Below are positions 42,347-51,141 of a stretch of DNA of 64,000 nucleotides, piece after piece (position 1 is the stretch's first letter; every line of letters begins with the position of its first letter). The stretch lies in the NCBI RefSeq assembly GCF_036084755.1, contig NZ_CP107968.1:5666501-5730500 (forward strand), written 5' to 3'. The notes under the pieces are model-generated. The model was not told the origin of the DNA and did no database searches. It saw nothing but the letters and a program-made list of their open reading frames with translations. Origin of the DNA: Streptomyces sp. NBC_00370. Its GTDB lineage: Bacteria; Actinomycetota; Actinomycetes; Streptomycetales; Streptomycetaceae. Both the position numbers and the translations under genes were made by a program.

Positions 42347-42395
42347 CCGGTCGTGCCCCGCGGGACCCGGCAAAGCGGGTGGCGCAAAAGGGGTG

Positions 42396-42956
42396 TTACG
42401 CCTCGAAGGTGGCGGAAAGTGCCTCGGCGAGCCCGGGGACGAGTCCTGACCCGGTGAGGACGTCGGTCGCGGAGTCCTTCTCCCGCAGCCGCAGCGCCGA
42501 CTCCCGTGTGCCGTCACGCAGTACGGCCACGGTCATCCGCACCTCCTGACGGTCCGGATGCGCGGCGACCCAGTCGACGAGTCCTGCCTCGTCGAGTCCT
42601 TCCGGTACGGACGCCTCGGCGGACGGCGGCAGCATCAGCCGCTCGACCGTGAGCGCGCAACCCGCCACTGCGGCCGGCCAGGCGATGGTGGCGAGGAACT
42701 CGTCCAGCGGGGTGCCGGCCGGGATCTCGTCCTGTTCGATGGGGGTCAGCGGGGCGGTCGCCCCGCCGTCGTCGAGGCCCAGTTGGGCGGCGAGTTCGGG
42801 TTCGTCCGTGCGCAGCCGCGCGGTGTCGACGAGAGCGAAGAGCCGGGCCGGCTGGTCCCAGCCGAGACCCGACGCGTACTCGTCGATTTCGAGCACCGCG
42901 CGGGTGAGGGGGCTCGCCGCCATGGGCGTGCCTGAGGAGGGGGAAACGTTGGACAT
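42396..42956 (-). CDS. PPA1309 family protein
   Basis: A 186-residue conserved actinobacterial protein of unknown function, recognised by LEIDEYASGLGWDQPARLFALVDTARLRTDEP and the DEFLATIAWPAAVAGCALTVERLMLP segment, and the VRMTVAVLRDGTRESALRLRE sheet. No catalytic motif. ATG start with AGGAGG further upstream. In many actinobacteria it sits between the PDZ-Lon and UPF0182 genes, as here. Confidence 0.85.
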   Translation of the reverse strand: MSNVSPSSGTPMAASPLTRAVLEIDEYASGLGWDQPARLFALVDTARLRTDEPELAAQLGLDDGGATAPLTPIEQDEIPAGTPLDEFLATIAWPAAVAGCALTVERLMLPPSAEASVPEGLDEAGLVDWVAAHPDRQEVRMTVAVLRDGTRESALRLREKDSATDVLTGSGLVPGLAEALSATFEA

Positions 42957-43106
42957 GGCCGATATCCTGCCTCCTTCGGACCCGGGGGCGGGAACTAGGT
43001 AAAGCCTCAGTAAGTTGCATGTGTGGGCTCTACGATCGCGGGGCCCGCTCCACACCTGCCAGAAACGATGCTGGCGGACACGACCGCGAACTTAGAGGTG
43101 CGCACG

Positions 43107-46025
43107 TTGGCTTTCCAGATGCCGGACCGCGGCGGAGGCCCGACCGGGCCACGGATCAGGGTGGGCCGGCCGTCGAGACGCGTCCGGACCCTGCTCATGA
43201 CGTTGGGTGTCCTGGCCGTACTGGCCATGGCGTTCGTCATGTTCGCCGGGTTCTGGACCGACTGGCTCTGGTACCGCTCCGTCGATTACTCGTCCGTCTT
43301 CACCACCACGATCTGGACCAAGATCGGTCTGTTCGCGGTCTTCGGGCTGCTCATGGCGGCGGCCGTGGGCGTGAACATCTGGCTCGCGCACCGGCTCCGG
43401 CCGCCGCTGAGCGCGATGTCGATGGAGCAGCAGAACCTCGACCGCTACCGGATGAGCATCGCCCCGTACAAGAAGTGGGTGCTCCTCGCGATCACCGCCC
43501 TGGTCGGGCTGATCGCCGGAGCCTCCGCCTCCGGTCAGTGGCGCACGTGGCTGATGTGGGTCAACGGCGTCTCCTTCGGACAGAAGGACCCGCAGTTCCA
43601 CCTGGACGTGTCGTTCTACGCGTTCGACCTGCCCTGGTACCGCTTCCTGCTCGGCTTCGGCTTCGCCGCCATCATCCTGGGCCTGGTCGCCGCCGCGCTG
43701 ACGCACTACCTGTACGGCGGGCTGCGCGTCACCAGCCCCGGCGCGCGTGCGACGGCCGCGGCCACCGGCCATCTGTCGGTGCTGCTGGGCCTCTTCGTCT
43801 CGCTGAAGGCCGTGGCGTACTGGCTCGACCGGTACGGCCTCGCGGTGAAGTCCAGCGACTTCAAGGCGGCGGGCAACTGGACGGGCCTGCGCTACGTCGA
43901 CGCGAACGCGTACCTGCCGGCGAAGACGATCCTGTTCTGCATCGCCGTCATCTGCGCCCTGCTGTTCTTCGCGACGCTCTGGCGCCGCACCTGGCAGCTG
44001 CCGGTCATCGGCTTCGGCCTGATGGTGCTCTCGGCGATCCTGATCGGCGGCCTCTACCCGGCCATCGTGCAGAAGTTCCAGGTCCAGCCCAACGAGCAGG
44101 CCAAGGAAGCGCCGTACATCCAGAAGAACATCGACGCCACCCGCACCGCGTACGGCATCGACACCTCGGACGTGACGGACTACTCCGGCAAGGGCGACCC
44201 GGACAAGAAGGCCGAGCAGCGCAAGGCGGCGGACTCGGCGGCCAGCTACCGGCTGGTCGACCCGAACGTGGTCTCGCCGGCCTTCCAGCAGCTCCAGCAG
44301 GAGCGCAAGTACTACCAGTTCCCCGCCACGCTGGACGTCGACCGGTACAAGAACCCGCAGGGCCAGCAGCAGGACACGGTGGTGGGTCTGCGCGAGCTGA
44401 ACATCACCGGTATCCCGAAGCGGAACTGGATCAACGACCACTTCACGTACACCCACGGCTTCGGCGTGATCGCGGCCAAGGGCACGGGCACGGTCACCGA
44501 CGAGAACCAGGGCACCGTCGGCGCCCCGGACTTCACCGAGTCGGGGCTGCCGACCACCGGCCAGCTGGGCACCTACCAGCAGCGGGTCTACTACGGCGAG
44601 AAGACCGAGCAGTACTCGATCGTCGGCGGGCCCCAGAAGGAGCTCGACTACGAGAAGAACGGTGAGAAGACCACCAGCTACGCGGGCAAGAGCGGGGTCA
44701 ACCTCTCCAACCCGGTGAACCGCGCGGCGTACGCGGTGGCCTTCAACGAGCCCCAGATGCTGTACTCGGGCGCCATCGGCAAGGGTTCGCGGATCCTGTA
44801 CAACCGCACCCCCAAGGAACGCGTCGAGGCGGTCGCGCCCTGGCTGACCATCGACGGGGACGCCTATCCCGCCGTGGTCGACCACCGGATCCAGTGGATC
44901 GTCGACGCGTACACGACGACGAACGGCTATCCGTACGCGTCCCGTACGACGCTCGGCGACACCACGACCGACTCGCTGACCAACAACCAGCGCGCGGTCG
45001 TCGCCCAGCAGAACCAGGTCAACTACATCCGCAACTCGGTGAAGGCGACCGTCGACGCGTACGACGGCACGGTCAAGCTGTACCAGTGGGACACCAAGGA
45101 CCCGGTCCTCAAGACCTGGATGAAGGCGTTCCCCGGCACGGTCAAGCCGAAGTCCGACATCAAGCCGGACCTGCTGGCCCATCTCCGCTACCCGCAGGAC
45201 ATGTTCAAGGTGCAGCGCGAGCTGCTCACCCGCTACCACGTGACCGACTCGGCGCAGTTCTACAGCGGCAGTGACGCCTGGCAGGTGCCGGACGACCCGA
45301 CGAACAACAACAGGAACGCGGTCCCGCCGTACTACCTGAGTCTGAAGATGCCGGGCCAGACGGACCAGCGGTTCTCGCTGACGACCACCTTCACGCCCAA
45401 CGGACGTCCTAATCTCGGGGCGTTCATGGCGGTGGACGCGGACGCGACCAGTCCGGACTACGGCAAGATCAGAGTGCTCAGAGTGACCTCCACCGTCCAG
45501 GGGCCACAACAGGTGCAGAGCGAGCTGAACGGTGTCGACAAGGTCGCCGAGTTCGTCAGGAACCTGAGAGGCACCGACTCGGACATCGAGTACGGGAACC
45601 TGCTGACGATCCCGCTCGACAACGGCTTCCTGTACATCGAGCCGGTCTACGCACGCGGCGGCAGCGCCAACTACCCGCTGCTGAAGATGGTCGCGGCCTC
45701 GTACGGGGGCAAGCCGGTCTTCGAGACGAGCCTGACGGGGGCGCTCAACGCGGTGTTCGGGGCCGAGGGCGCCGAGCCACCGACGACGACGCCACCACCG
45801 CCCGGCGACACCACGAAGCCGCCGCCGGCGACCGGCAACAAGGAGCTGCAGAAGGCCATCACCGACGCCCAGAAGGCGTACGACGACGGTGAGGCGGCGC
45901 TGAAGAAGCAGGACTGGACGGCGTACGGCAAGGCCCAGCAGCAGCTGCAGGACGCCCTGCAACGGGCGGCCGACGCGCAGTCCGGTTCCTCGGCCGGCGG
46001 TGGCGGGAGCACCAACAAGAGCTGA
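43107..46025 (+). CDS. UPF0182 family membrane protein
   Basis: About 972 residues with seven membrane helices in the first 320 residues (LLMTLGVLAVLAMAFVMFAGFWTDWLWYRS, FAVFGLLMAAAVGVNIWLAH, and others) and a large extracytoplasmic domain. Landmarks are GVSFGQKDPQF, FYAFDLPWYRFLLGFGF, KFQVQPNEQAKEAPYIQKN and PTKE-type C-terminal Pro/Lys-rich repeats. The last 110 residues include a coiled-coil segment (ELQKAITDAQKAYDDGEAALKKQDW). TTG 43107 with AGAGGTG six bases upstream is my choice; ATG 43119 and 43023 are alternatives. Function unknown. Confidence 0.88.
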   Translation: MAFQMPDRGGGPTGPRIRVGRPSRRVRTLLMTLGVLAVLAMAFVMFAGFWTDWLWYRSVDYSSVFTTTIWTKIGLFAVFGLLMAAAVGVNIWLAHRLRPPLSAMSMEQQNLDRYRMSIAPYKKWVLLAITALVGLIAGASASGQWRTWLMWVNGVSFGQKDPQFHLDVSFYAFDLPWYRFLLGFGFAAIILGLVAAALTHYLYGGLRVTSPGARATAAATGHLSVLLGLFVSLKAVAYWLDRYGLAVKSSDFKAAGNWTGLRYVDANAYLPAKTILFCIAVICALLFFATLWRRTWQLPVIGFGLMVLSAILIGGLYPAIVQKFQVQPNEQAKEAPYIQKNIDATRTAYGIDTSDVTDYSGKGDPDKKAEQRKAADSAASYRLVDPNVVSPAFQQLQQERKYYQFPATLDVDRYKNPQGQQQDTVVGLRELNITGIPKRNWINDHFTYTHGFGVIAAKGTGTVTDENQGTVGAPDFTESGLPTTGQLGTYQQRVYYGEKTEQYSIVGGPQKELDYEKNGEKTTSYAGKSGVNLSNPVNRAAYAVAFNEPQMLYSGAIGKGSRILYNRTPKERVEAVAPWLTIDGDAYPAVVDHRIQWIVDAYTTTNGYPYASRTTLGDTTTDSLTNNQRAVVAQQNQVNYIRNSVKATVDAYDGTVKLYQWDTKDPVLKTWMKAFPGTVKPKSDIKPDLLAHLRYPQDMFKVQRELLTRYHVTDSAQFYSGSDAWQVPDDPTNNNRNAVPPYYLSLKMPGQTDQRFSLTTTFTPNGRPNLGAFMAVDADATSPDYGKIRVLRVTSTVQGPQQVQSELNGVDKVAEFVRNLRGTDSDIEYGNLLTIPLDNGFLYIEPVYARGGSANYPLLKMVAASYGGKPVFETSLTGALNAVFGAEGAEPPTTTPPPPGDTTKPPPATGNKELQKAITDAQKAYDDGEAALKKQDWTAYGKAQQQLQDALQRAADAQSGSSAGGGGSTNKS

Positions 46026-46034
46026 ACAGGGCTC

Positions 46035-46075
46035 ACCCCGCGCCGTGGTACGGTTGGGACACAACGGCGCGGGGT
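46035..46075. repeat. 12-bp inverted repeat overlapping the tRNA-fMet acceptor arm
   Basis: ACCCCGCGCCGT (46035-46046) is the exact reverse complement of ACGGCGCGGGGT (46064-46075), with 17 bases between. The right arm covers tRNA bases 1-8. The arm can form a hairpin in the primary transcript or act as a terminator for the UPF0182 gene. It is absent from the second tRNA copy. Confidence 0.75.
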
Positions 46076-46141
46076 GGAGCAGCTCGGTAGCTCGCTGGGC
46101 TCATAACCCAGAGGTCGCAGGTTCAAATCCTGTCCCCGCTA
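46068..46141 (+). tRNA. Initiator tRNA-fMet (CAT), copy 1
   Basis: 74 bases without CCA. The acceptor stem CGCGGGG/CCCCGC has a C1-U72 mismatch and the anticodon stem carries three G-C pairs (CTGGG CTCATAA CCCAG), the two marks of an initiator tRNA. Anticodon CAT is at 46102-46104. The T-loop is GGTTCAAATCC. The 3' CCA is not encoded. Confidence 0.97.
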
Positions 46142-46147
46142 CTCATG

Positions 46148-46185
46148 GTCAAGGGCCCGGATCCTTCAGGATCCGGGCCCTTGAC
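46148..46185. terminator. Terminator after tRNA-fMet copy 1
   Basis: GTCAAGGGCCCGGATCC (46148-46164), loop TTCA, exact reverse complement 46169-46185. A 17-bp stem ending six bases after the tRNA. Confidence 0.88.
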
Positions 46186-46343
46186 GTACGTCTGTACGGA
46201 TGGTGTCCCAAGTGTGTTTCAGGTCGGAGGAGTTGGCCCCGACCGTGTTTGACTTATCTCTCTGTGGGCATGTCGACAAAACGCTGAAGTGACCTTGTTG
46301 CACGCGATATACCAGGTGTGCACGGGTAGCGGGTGATGCGACG

Positions 46344-48188
46344 ATGGAATTTATGGGGGATAGGACAACTCTGTTGGAGACAGGGCGGTTTGTGCAACGG
46401 TCCGAAACGGGAGTTTTCGGGGCCGACAGCGCTGCCGACAGTACGGCGTCCGCCGTGGAAACCGCCGACGCCGAGGCCGAGGCGCGCCATCGCGCCGCCG
46501 CCGACGCCGGCGACACGGCGGCGATGAGCACGCTCGGCGCCCTGCTGCTGCGCCGCGGCGACCTCGACGCGGCCGAGCCCTACCTCCGTGCGGCCACCTC
46601 CGAGGGCGACCGCGCCGCGGCCAACAACCTGGGCGTCCTGCTCCAGCAGCGCGGCTACCCGGACGAGGCGGCCGGCTGGTGGCGGATCGCCGCCGTCGCC
46701 GGGTCCGCCGCCGCCGCGCACGCGCTCGGCCGGCACTACCGCGAGCGTGGCGACGAGCCCGCCGCCGAGTACTGGCTGCGCCAGTCCGCCGAGCAGGGAC
46801 ACGCGCTGGGCGCCTACGCGCTCGCCGACCTGCTGGAGCACCGCAGCGACGTCGGCTCCGAGCGCTGGCTGCGCGCCGCCGCCGAACAGGGCCACCGCGA
46901 GGCGTCGTACCGGCTCGCCATGGCCCTGGAGCGGCGTGCCCGCGAGGCCGTACGGTCCACCGAGGACGCGGCGCCCGCCCTGCTCGCCGAGGCCGCGCAG
47001 TGGTACCGGCAGGCAGCGGCGCGCGGCCACCGCAGGGCCGCCCTGCACCTGGGCTCGATCCTGGAGCGGCGCGGCGAGCTGAAGGAAGCGGGCCGCTGGT
47101 ATCTGAACTCCGCCAAGGACGGCGAGGCGCGGGCCGCCTGCGCGCTCGGCTTCCTGCTGCGTGACGCGGGCGACGAGGAGAGCGCCGCCATTTGGTGGCT
47201 GCGCGCCGCCCAGGACGGCGACGGGAACGCGGCCAACGCGCTCGGCGCGCTGCACGCCGCCCGTGGTGAGCAGCAGAGCGCCGAGCGCTGGTACCGCGCG
47301 GCGATGGACGCGGGCGATGTCAACGGCGCGTACAACCTCGGGCTGCTCTGCGCCGCCCAGGAGCGTACGGCCCAGGCCGAGCAGTGGTACCGGCGCGCCG
47401 CGTACGCGGGCCACCGCGAGGCCGCCAACGCGCTCGCCGTCCTGCTGCTCCAGGCCGACGACCCGACCGGGGCCGAGCCGTGGTTCTCCAAGGCGGCCGA
47501 AGCGGGCAGCGTGGACGCCGCGTTCAACCTCGGCATCCTCTACGCGGGCCGGGCCGACGACCGTTCGGCGCTGCGCTGGTACGAGCGCGCGGCTGCGGCC
47601 GGACACACGGAAGCCGCCCTCCAGGTGGGCATCGCCTGTCTGCGGGACGGTGACGAGCAGTCGGCCGAGCGGCATCTGCGCTGCGCCGCGGGCGGCGGCA
47701 GCGCCGAAGCGGCGTTCCGGCTCGCCGCCCTGCTCGACTCGCGGATGCCCGCGCCGGGCCCCCCGGCACTCGGCGAGACGCACACCGAGAAGAGCGAGTG
47801 CGAGCAGTGGTACGAGCGCGCCGCCGAGCAGGGGCACCGCCGTGCCCAGGTGCGGGTCGGCATGCTCGCGGCCGGCCGCGGCGACATCGCGGAGGCCGCC
47901 CGCTGGTACCGCGAGGCGGCCGAGGCGGGCAGCCGCAACGGCGCCTTCAACCTCGGGCTGCTGCTCGTCCGCGAGGGCGGCGAACGGGAGGCCGCCCTGT
48001 GGTGGACCCGGGCGGCGCAGGCGGGGCACGGCCGCGCCGCGCTGCGCCTTGCCCTGCTGGCCGCCCGCAGGGGCGAGTTGACCGAGGGGCAGCGCTGGTG
48101 CGCCCGCGCCATGGACCTCGGTCCCGCCGAGGTGTCCGAGCGCGCGGCCCGGCTGCGCGAGGCGCTGCACCAGGAACTGACCGCCTGA
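46344..48188 (+). CDS. Sel1/TPR-like repeat protein
   Basis: A 614-residue protein made almost wholly of about fourteen 36-residue Sel1-like repeats (for example AARWYREAAEAGSRNGAFNLGLLLVREGG and SAERWYRAAMDAGDVNGAYNLGLLCAAQE), preceded by a 40-residue acidic head. Such proteins form alpha-alpha solenoids for protein-protein contact. No signal peptide or membrane helix, so cytosolic. Start at ATG 46344; ATG 46353 is an alternative. First gene after the tRNA. Confidence 0.9.
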   Translation: MEFMGDRTTLLETGRFVQRSETGVFGADSAADSTASAVETADAEAEARHRAAADAGDTAAMSTLGALLLRRGDLDAAEPYLRAATSEGDRAAANNLGVLLQQRGYPDEAAGWWRIAAVAGSAAAAHALGRHYRERGDEPAAEYWLRQSAEQGHALGAYALADLLEHRSDVGSERWLRAAAEQGHREASYRLAMALERRAREAVRSTEDAAPALLAEAAQWYRQAAARGHRRAALHLGSILERRGELKEAGRWYLNSAKDGEARAACALGFLLRDAGDEESAAIWWLRAAQDGDGNAANALGALHAARGEQQSAERWYRAAMDAGDVNGAYNLGLLCAAQERTAQAEQWYRRAAYAGHREAANALAVLLLQADDPTGAEPWFSKAAEAGSVDAAFNLGILYAGRADDRSALRWYERAAAAGHTEAALQVGIACLRDGDEQSAERHLRCAAGGGSAEAAFRLAALLDSRMPAPGPPALGETHTEKSECEQWYERAAEQGHRRAQVRVGMLAAGRGDIAEAARWYREAAEAGSRNGAFNLGLLLVREGGEREAALWWTRAAQAGHGRAALRLALLAARRGELTEGQRWCARAMDLGPAEVSERAARLREALHQELTA

Positions 48189-48217
48189 CGAACCACGGTC
48201 CGATCCTGTCAGGAGCA

Positions 48218-48252
48218 TTGACACCCTGAGAGATCAAGTGATCTATTCACTT
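48218..48252 (+). promoter_or_regulatory. Promoter and palindromic operator of the FadR/GntR gene
   Basis: TTGACA (48218-48223), an 18-base spacer and TCTATT (48242-48247). Overlapping the -10 is the palindrome AAGTGA-TCTAT-TCACTT (48236-48252), and AGATCA-AG-TGATCT (48231-48244) overlaps it. The expected transcription start falls at or next to the ATG (48254), so the mRNA may be leaderless. The palindrome is a good self-operator candidate. Confidence 0.6.
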
Positions 48253-48253
48253 T

Positions 48254-48994
48254 ATGAGTCGCAGTGAAGGGTCACTGTCCGAGCATCTGGCGGACAGCAT
48301 CGTCGAGATCATCCGGACCGAACGGCTGGTTCCGGGAGACGCGTTGGCGTCCTCCCGTGACCTGGCCCGCCGGTTCGACGTCACCACGCCCACGGTCCGC
48401 GAGGCTTTGCGCAGGCTGGAGGCCACGGGCGTGGTGGAGTTCCGGCACGGTTCGGGCACGTATGTGGGGCCAGGCAGCGAGCGGCGGCTGCTCGCCAACC
48501 CCCATCTGCCCCGGGCCAGTCGGCGCTCGGTCCTCGAACTCGTCGAAGCACGGCTGGTCGTGGAGCCCGCCGTGGCGGCAGCCGCGGCGCGGGTCCGCGA
48601 GCCCGCGGCGGTACGGCAGTTGGAGGCGGCGGCCGTCAACGCGCTGCATCCGCCGCAGGGTCAGGTGCCGCTGCCGGTGCACTTCCATGTGGCGCTGGCC
48701 GCCGCCAGCGGCAACGCGCTGCTGCGCGAGGCCGTCGAGGCACTGCTGCAGGTACGGGCGCGTGAGCAGGTCGAGATCCGGCACCGCTACAACGACCGTG
48801 CGCGGGACCACGCCGAGCATGTGGAGATCTTCGAGGCGGTACGGGACGGTGACGCGGAAGCGGCCGAGCGGCTGACCCGTACCCACCTCGCCGCCATCCG
48901 CACGGCGATCCTCGCCGCCGACTTCCCGGACCCCGACCTTCCGGCTCCACGGTCCACGGGTACGTCGTCCTCCGTCGCCGGGGAGGGCCGATGA
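48254..48994 (+). CDS. FadR-subfamily GntR transcriptional regulator
   Basis: A 246-residue regulator. The winged helix-turn-helix reads GDALASSRDLARRFDVTTPTVREALRRLEATGVVEFRHGSGTYVG (residues about 28-72). The C-terminal FCD-type all-helical domain follows (LVEARLVVEPAVAAAAARVREP, HFHVALAAASGNALLREAV, YNDRARDHAEHVEIFEAVRDGDAEAAERL), with histidines placed to bind a metal and carboxylate effector. It overlaps the amidohydrolase start (ATGA). It probably controls the following degradation genes in response to a carboxylic acid. No ribosome site visible. Confidence 0.88.
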   Translation: MSRSEGSLSEHLADSIVEIIRTERLVPGDALASSRDLARRFDVTTPTVREALRRLEATGVVEFRHGSGTYVGPGSERRLLANPHLPRASRRSVLELVEARLVVEPAVAAAAARVREPAAVRQLEAAAVNALHPPQGQVPLPVHFHVALAAASGNALLREAVEALLQVRAREQVEIRHRYNDRARDHAEHVEIFEAVRDGDAEAAERLTRTHLAAIRTAILAADFPDPDLPAPRSTGTSSSVAGEGR

Positions 48995-49764
48995 GCACCG
49001 GACGCCCGGCCCGGCTGGCGGAGATGACCACGGTCGAGGCGGCCGCCGCCGTCACGGCCAGCCCGGTGGTGATCATCCCGGCCGGCGCGTGCGAACAGCA
49101 CGGGCCCGGCATGCCGATGGCCACGGACACGATCCGGGCCGAAGGCGTGGCCGACGCCGTGGCGGCCCGGCTCCCCGGGCGCGTGGTGATCGGCCCGCCG
49201 CTGCCGATCGGCGTCTCCCCGCACCACCTGGCCTTCGCGGGCACGGTCACCCTGACCACGACCACCCTGGCCGCGGTGGTGCGGGAGTACGTGGAAAGCC
49301 TCTACCGGCACGGCTGGCGGAAGATTCTCGTGGTGACAGGTCACGGCGGCAACAACGCCACCCTGACCACGGTGGCGCAGGACCTGCTCACCACCCACCC
49401 CGACCTCCAGTTCGCCTGGACCCCCGTCACCGCGCTGGCCGCCGACGTCGTCACGGAAATGGGTGTCAGCGAGGTGCACGGTCACAGCGGAGAGGCCGAG
49501 ACCGCCCAGATGCTCTACCTCGCACCGCAGTTGGTGCACGCCGACCGGCTGGCCGCCGGGACGACGTCCACCGGGCAGCTCGATCCGCTCTCCCGGCTGG
49601 CCCGTGGCGTGAACCACCCCGCGCTCACCGTGCGCTACGACCGGCTCAGCGAGAACGGAGTGCTCGGCGACCCGCGCCGGGCGAGCGCCGAGGACGGCAA
49701 GGCGATCCTGGAGGCGGTCGCGGGCCGGGTGACCGCCTTCGTCGAGGAGTGGCTGGACATCTGA
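48991..49764 (+). CDS. Creatininase family amidohydrolase
   Basis: A 257-residue metal-dependent amidohydrolase. Metal ligands are in GACEQHGPGMPMATD near 31-46, the VTGHGGNN loop near 118, and SGEAETAQM near 171. Family members cleave creatinine, 3-alkylpyruvate amides, or act in mycofactocin and riboflavin-like pathways. Cytosolic. It is coupled to the FadR-type gene and followed, after a gap, by an esterase and an AbgT transporter, which suggests uptake and hydrolysis of an amide. The substrate is not predictable. Confidence 0.88.
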   Translation: MSTGRPARLAEMTTVEAAAAVTASPVVIIPAGACEQHGPGMPMATDTIRAEGVADAVAARLPGRVVIGPPLPIGVSPHHLAFAGTVTLTTTTLAAVVREYVESLYRHGWRKILVVTGHGGNNATLTTVAQDLLTTHPDLQFAWTPVTALAADVVTEMGVSEVHGHSGEAETAQMLYLAPQLVHADRLAAGTTSTGQLDPLSRLARGVNHPALTVRYDRLSENGVLGDPRRASAEDGKAILEAVAGRVTAFVEEWLDI

Positions 49765-50091
49765 CCCGTAACCGCACACCGCGGCCCGCCCCCTGAACAC
49801 CACCTACCGCACAGCCGCGCCGCACAGCACCGACCGAAGAGCGCCCGTCTCACCCGCCCGGCTCTCCTGACCGACCGGCCCGCCGACCGGCGCCGCGCCC
49901 GCCCCACCCTCCACGGCGCGCGCGGTGCCGCAGCACCGACCGCTCGTACCGCCCGGCCGTACCGCCGGGCCCGTACGTCACGCGTCACTGTCACGCGCCG
50001 CGCGCGTCCCGGCCCCCGCACGCCCGGGGCACCCCCGTCCCCAAAACCGTCCAGCCGTCCGCCCCCCGGCGTCCGGCAGAAGGAGCCTGCC
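49765..50091. other. 327-base intergenic region, C-rich
   Basis: No gene with plausible codon use. The plus strand is strongly C-rich and G-poor (for example CACCGACCGAAGAGCGCCCG and CGCGCCCGCCCCACCCTCC), a composition expected of Rho-dependent termination sites. The last bases contain GAAGGAG, the ribosome site for the esterase. Promoter for the esterase probably lies here, but no clear hexamers are seen. Confidence 0.5.
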
Positions 50092-51111
50092 ATGAACCGC
50101 ACCACCGGAAGCGACAGCAGGAGCAGCGGCCCCCTCCGGCGGCTGGCGAGCGCCGTGATCGGCCTGACGCTGGTCGCGGGAGCGGTCGCCGCGGCCGGAC
50201 CCGCGGCCGCCGCGACCACCGGCGCCCGGCCGGCGCCGAAGGCCGCGTGCGGGCTGCCCGCACCCCAGCCGGCCGGCACCAGCGCTCCGCACACCATCAG
50301 CAGCGGCGGCCGGGAACGCGCGTACCGCCTGCATCTCCCGGCCGGGTACGGGACGAAGCGGGACTGGCCGGTGGTGCTCGCCTTCCACGGGCGCGGCAAC
50401 ACGGGGGCCGGTACCGAGGAGTTCTCCAAGCTGTCGACCCTGCCGGCCGTGGTCGTCTACCCCGAGGGTGTGATCGGCACGGGCGACGGTGACCGGCAGG
50501 CCTGGCAGGGCGCGCCCTACGCGGCGGCCGGCGTCGACGACGTCGCCTTCACCGGTGATCTTCTCGACCGGCTCGAAGCCACCCTGTGCGTGGACGAGCG
50601 GCGGGTGTACGCCACAGGGAAGTCCAACGGGGCGGGGTTCGTCAGTACGTTGCTCGCCTGCCGGATGGCCGACCGGATCGCCGCTGTCGCGCCGGTGGCG
50701 GCTGCCCTGTACCCGACCGGTGAGGAGTGCAGGCCCGCCCGCCCGATGCCCATGATCGACTTCCATGGCACCGGCGACGTGACGATCCCGTACGCCGGGG
50801 ACGCCGACCGGGGCCTGCCCGCGATCGACACCTGGGTGGCGGGCAAGGCCGCGCTCAACGGCTGCCGGAGCCGCGCGAGCGTCCAGGTCATCGAGCCGGA
50901 CATCACCGTCTCCCGCTGGAGCGGCTGCGACCGGGGCGCCGACGTCCGGCACGTGGCCGTCACGGACGGCGGACACACCTGGCCCGGCGCCGACAGCTAC
51001 AGCGGCGGCGGATACACGACCCAGACCGTGGAGGCCGCCGACGTCCTGTGGGACTTCGTGCGCGACTTCCGTACGCCCCAGCCCCAGCCCCGGCCGCACC
51101 GCCACCACTGA
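50092..51111 (+). CDS. Secreted PHB-depolymerase / feruloyl-esterase-type hydrolase
   Basis: A 339-residue protein with a Sec signal peptide (positive PLRRLASAV, hydrophobic GLTLVAGAVAAAGPAAAA) and a serine hydrolase domain of the LpqC/esterase-depolymerase type. The nucleophile elbow is ATGKSNGAGFVSTLLACRMADRIAA, the oxyanion motif VVLAFHGRGN, and the histidine lies in DGGHTWPGAD. Cysteines at CGLPAP, CVDERR, CR and NGC...GC suggest disulfides. It likely cleaves acyl esters outside the cell. ATG with GAAGGAG upstream. Second of the accessory degradation genes. Confidence 0.85.
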   Translation: MNRTTGSDSRSSGPLRRLASAVIGLTLVAGAVAAAGPAAAATTGARPAPKAACGLPAPQPAGTSAPHTISSGGRERAYRLHLPAGYGTKRDWPVVLAFHGRGNTGAGTEEFSKLSTLPAVVVYPEGVIGTGDGDRQAWQGAPYAAAGVDDVAFTGDLLDRLEATLCVDERRVYATGKSNGAGFVSTLLACRMADRIAAVAPVAAALYPTGEECRPARPMPMIDFHGTGDVTIPYAGDADRGLPAIDTWVAGKAALNGCRSRASVQVIEPDITVSRWSGCDRGADVRHVAVTDGGHTWPGADSYSGGGYTTQTVEAADVLWDFVRDFRTPQPQPRPHRHH

Positions 51112-51141
51112 TCCGCCGACCCGAGCAAGGAGCCGCTCCCC

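Noticed and set aside
43092..46064. A 990-residue minus-strand frame opposite UPF0182
   Set aside because: It is the reverse-frame image of a strongly biased plus-strand gene with recognisable UPF0182 motifs.
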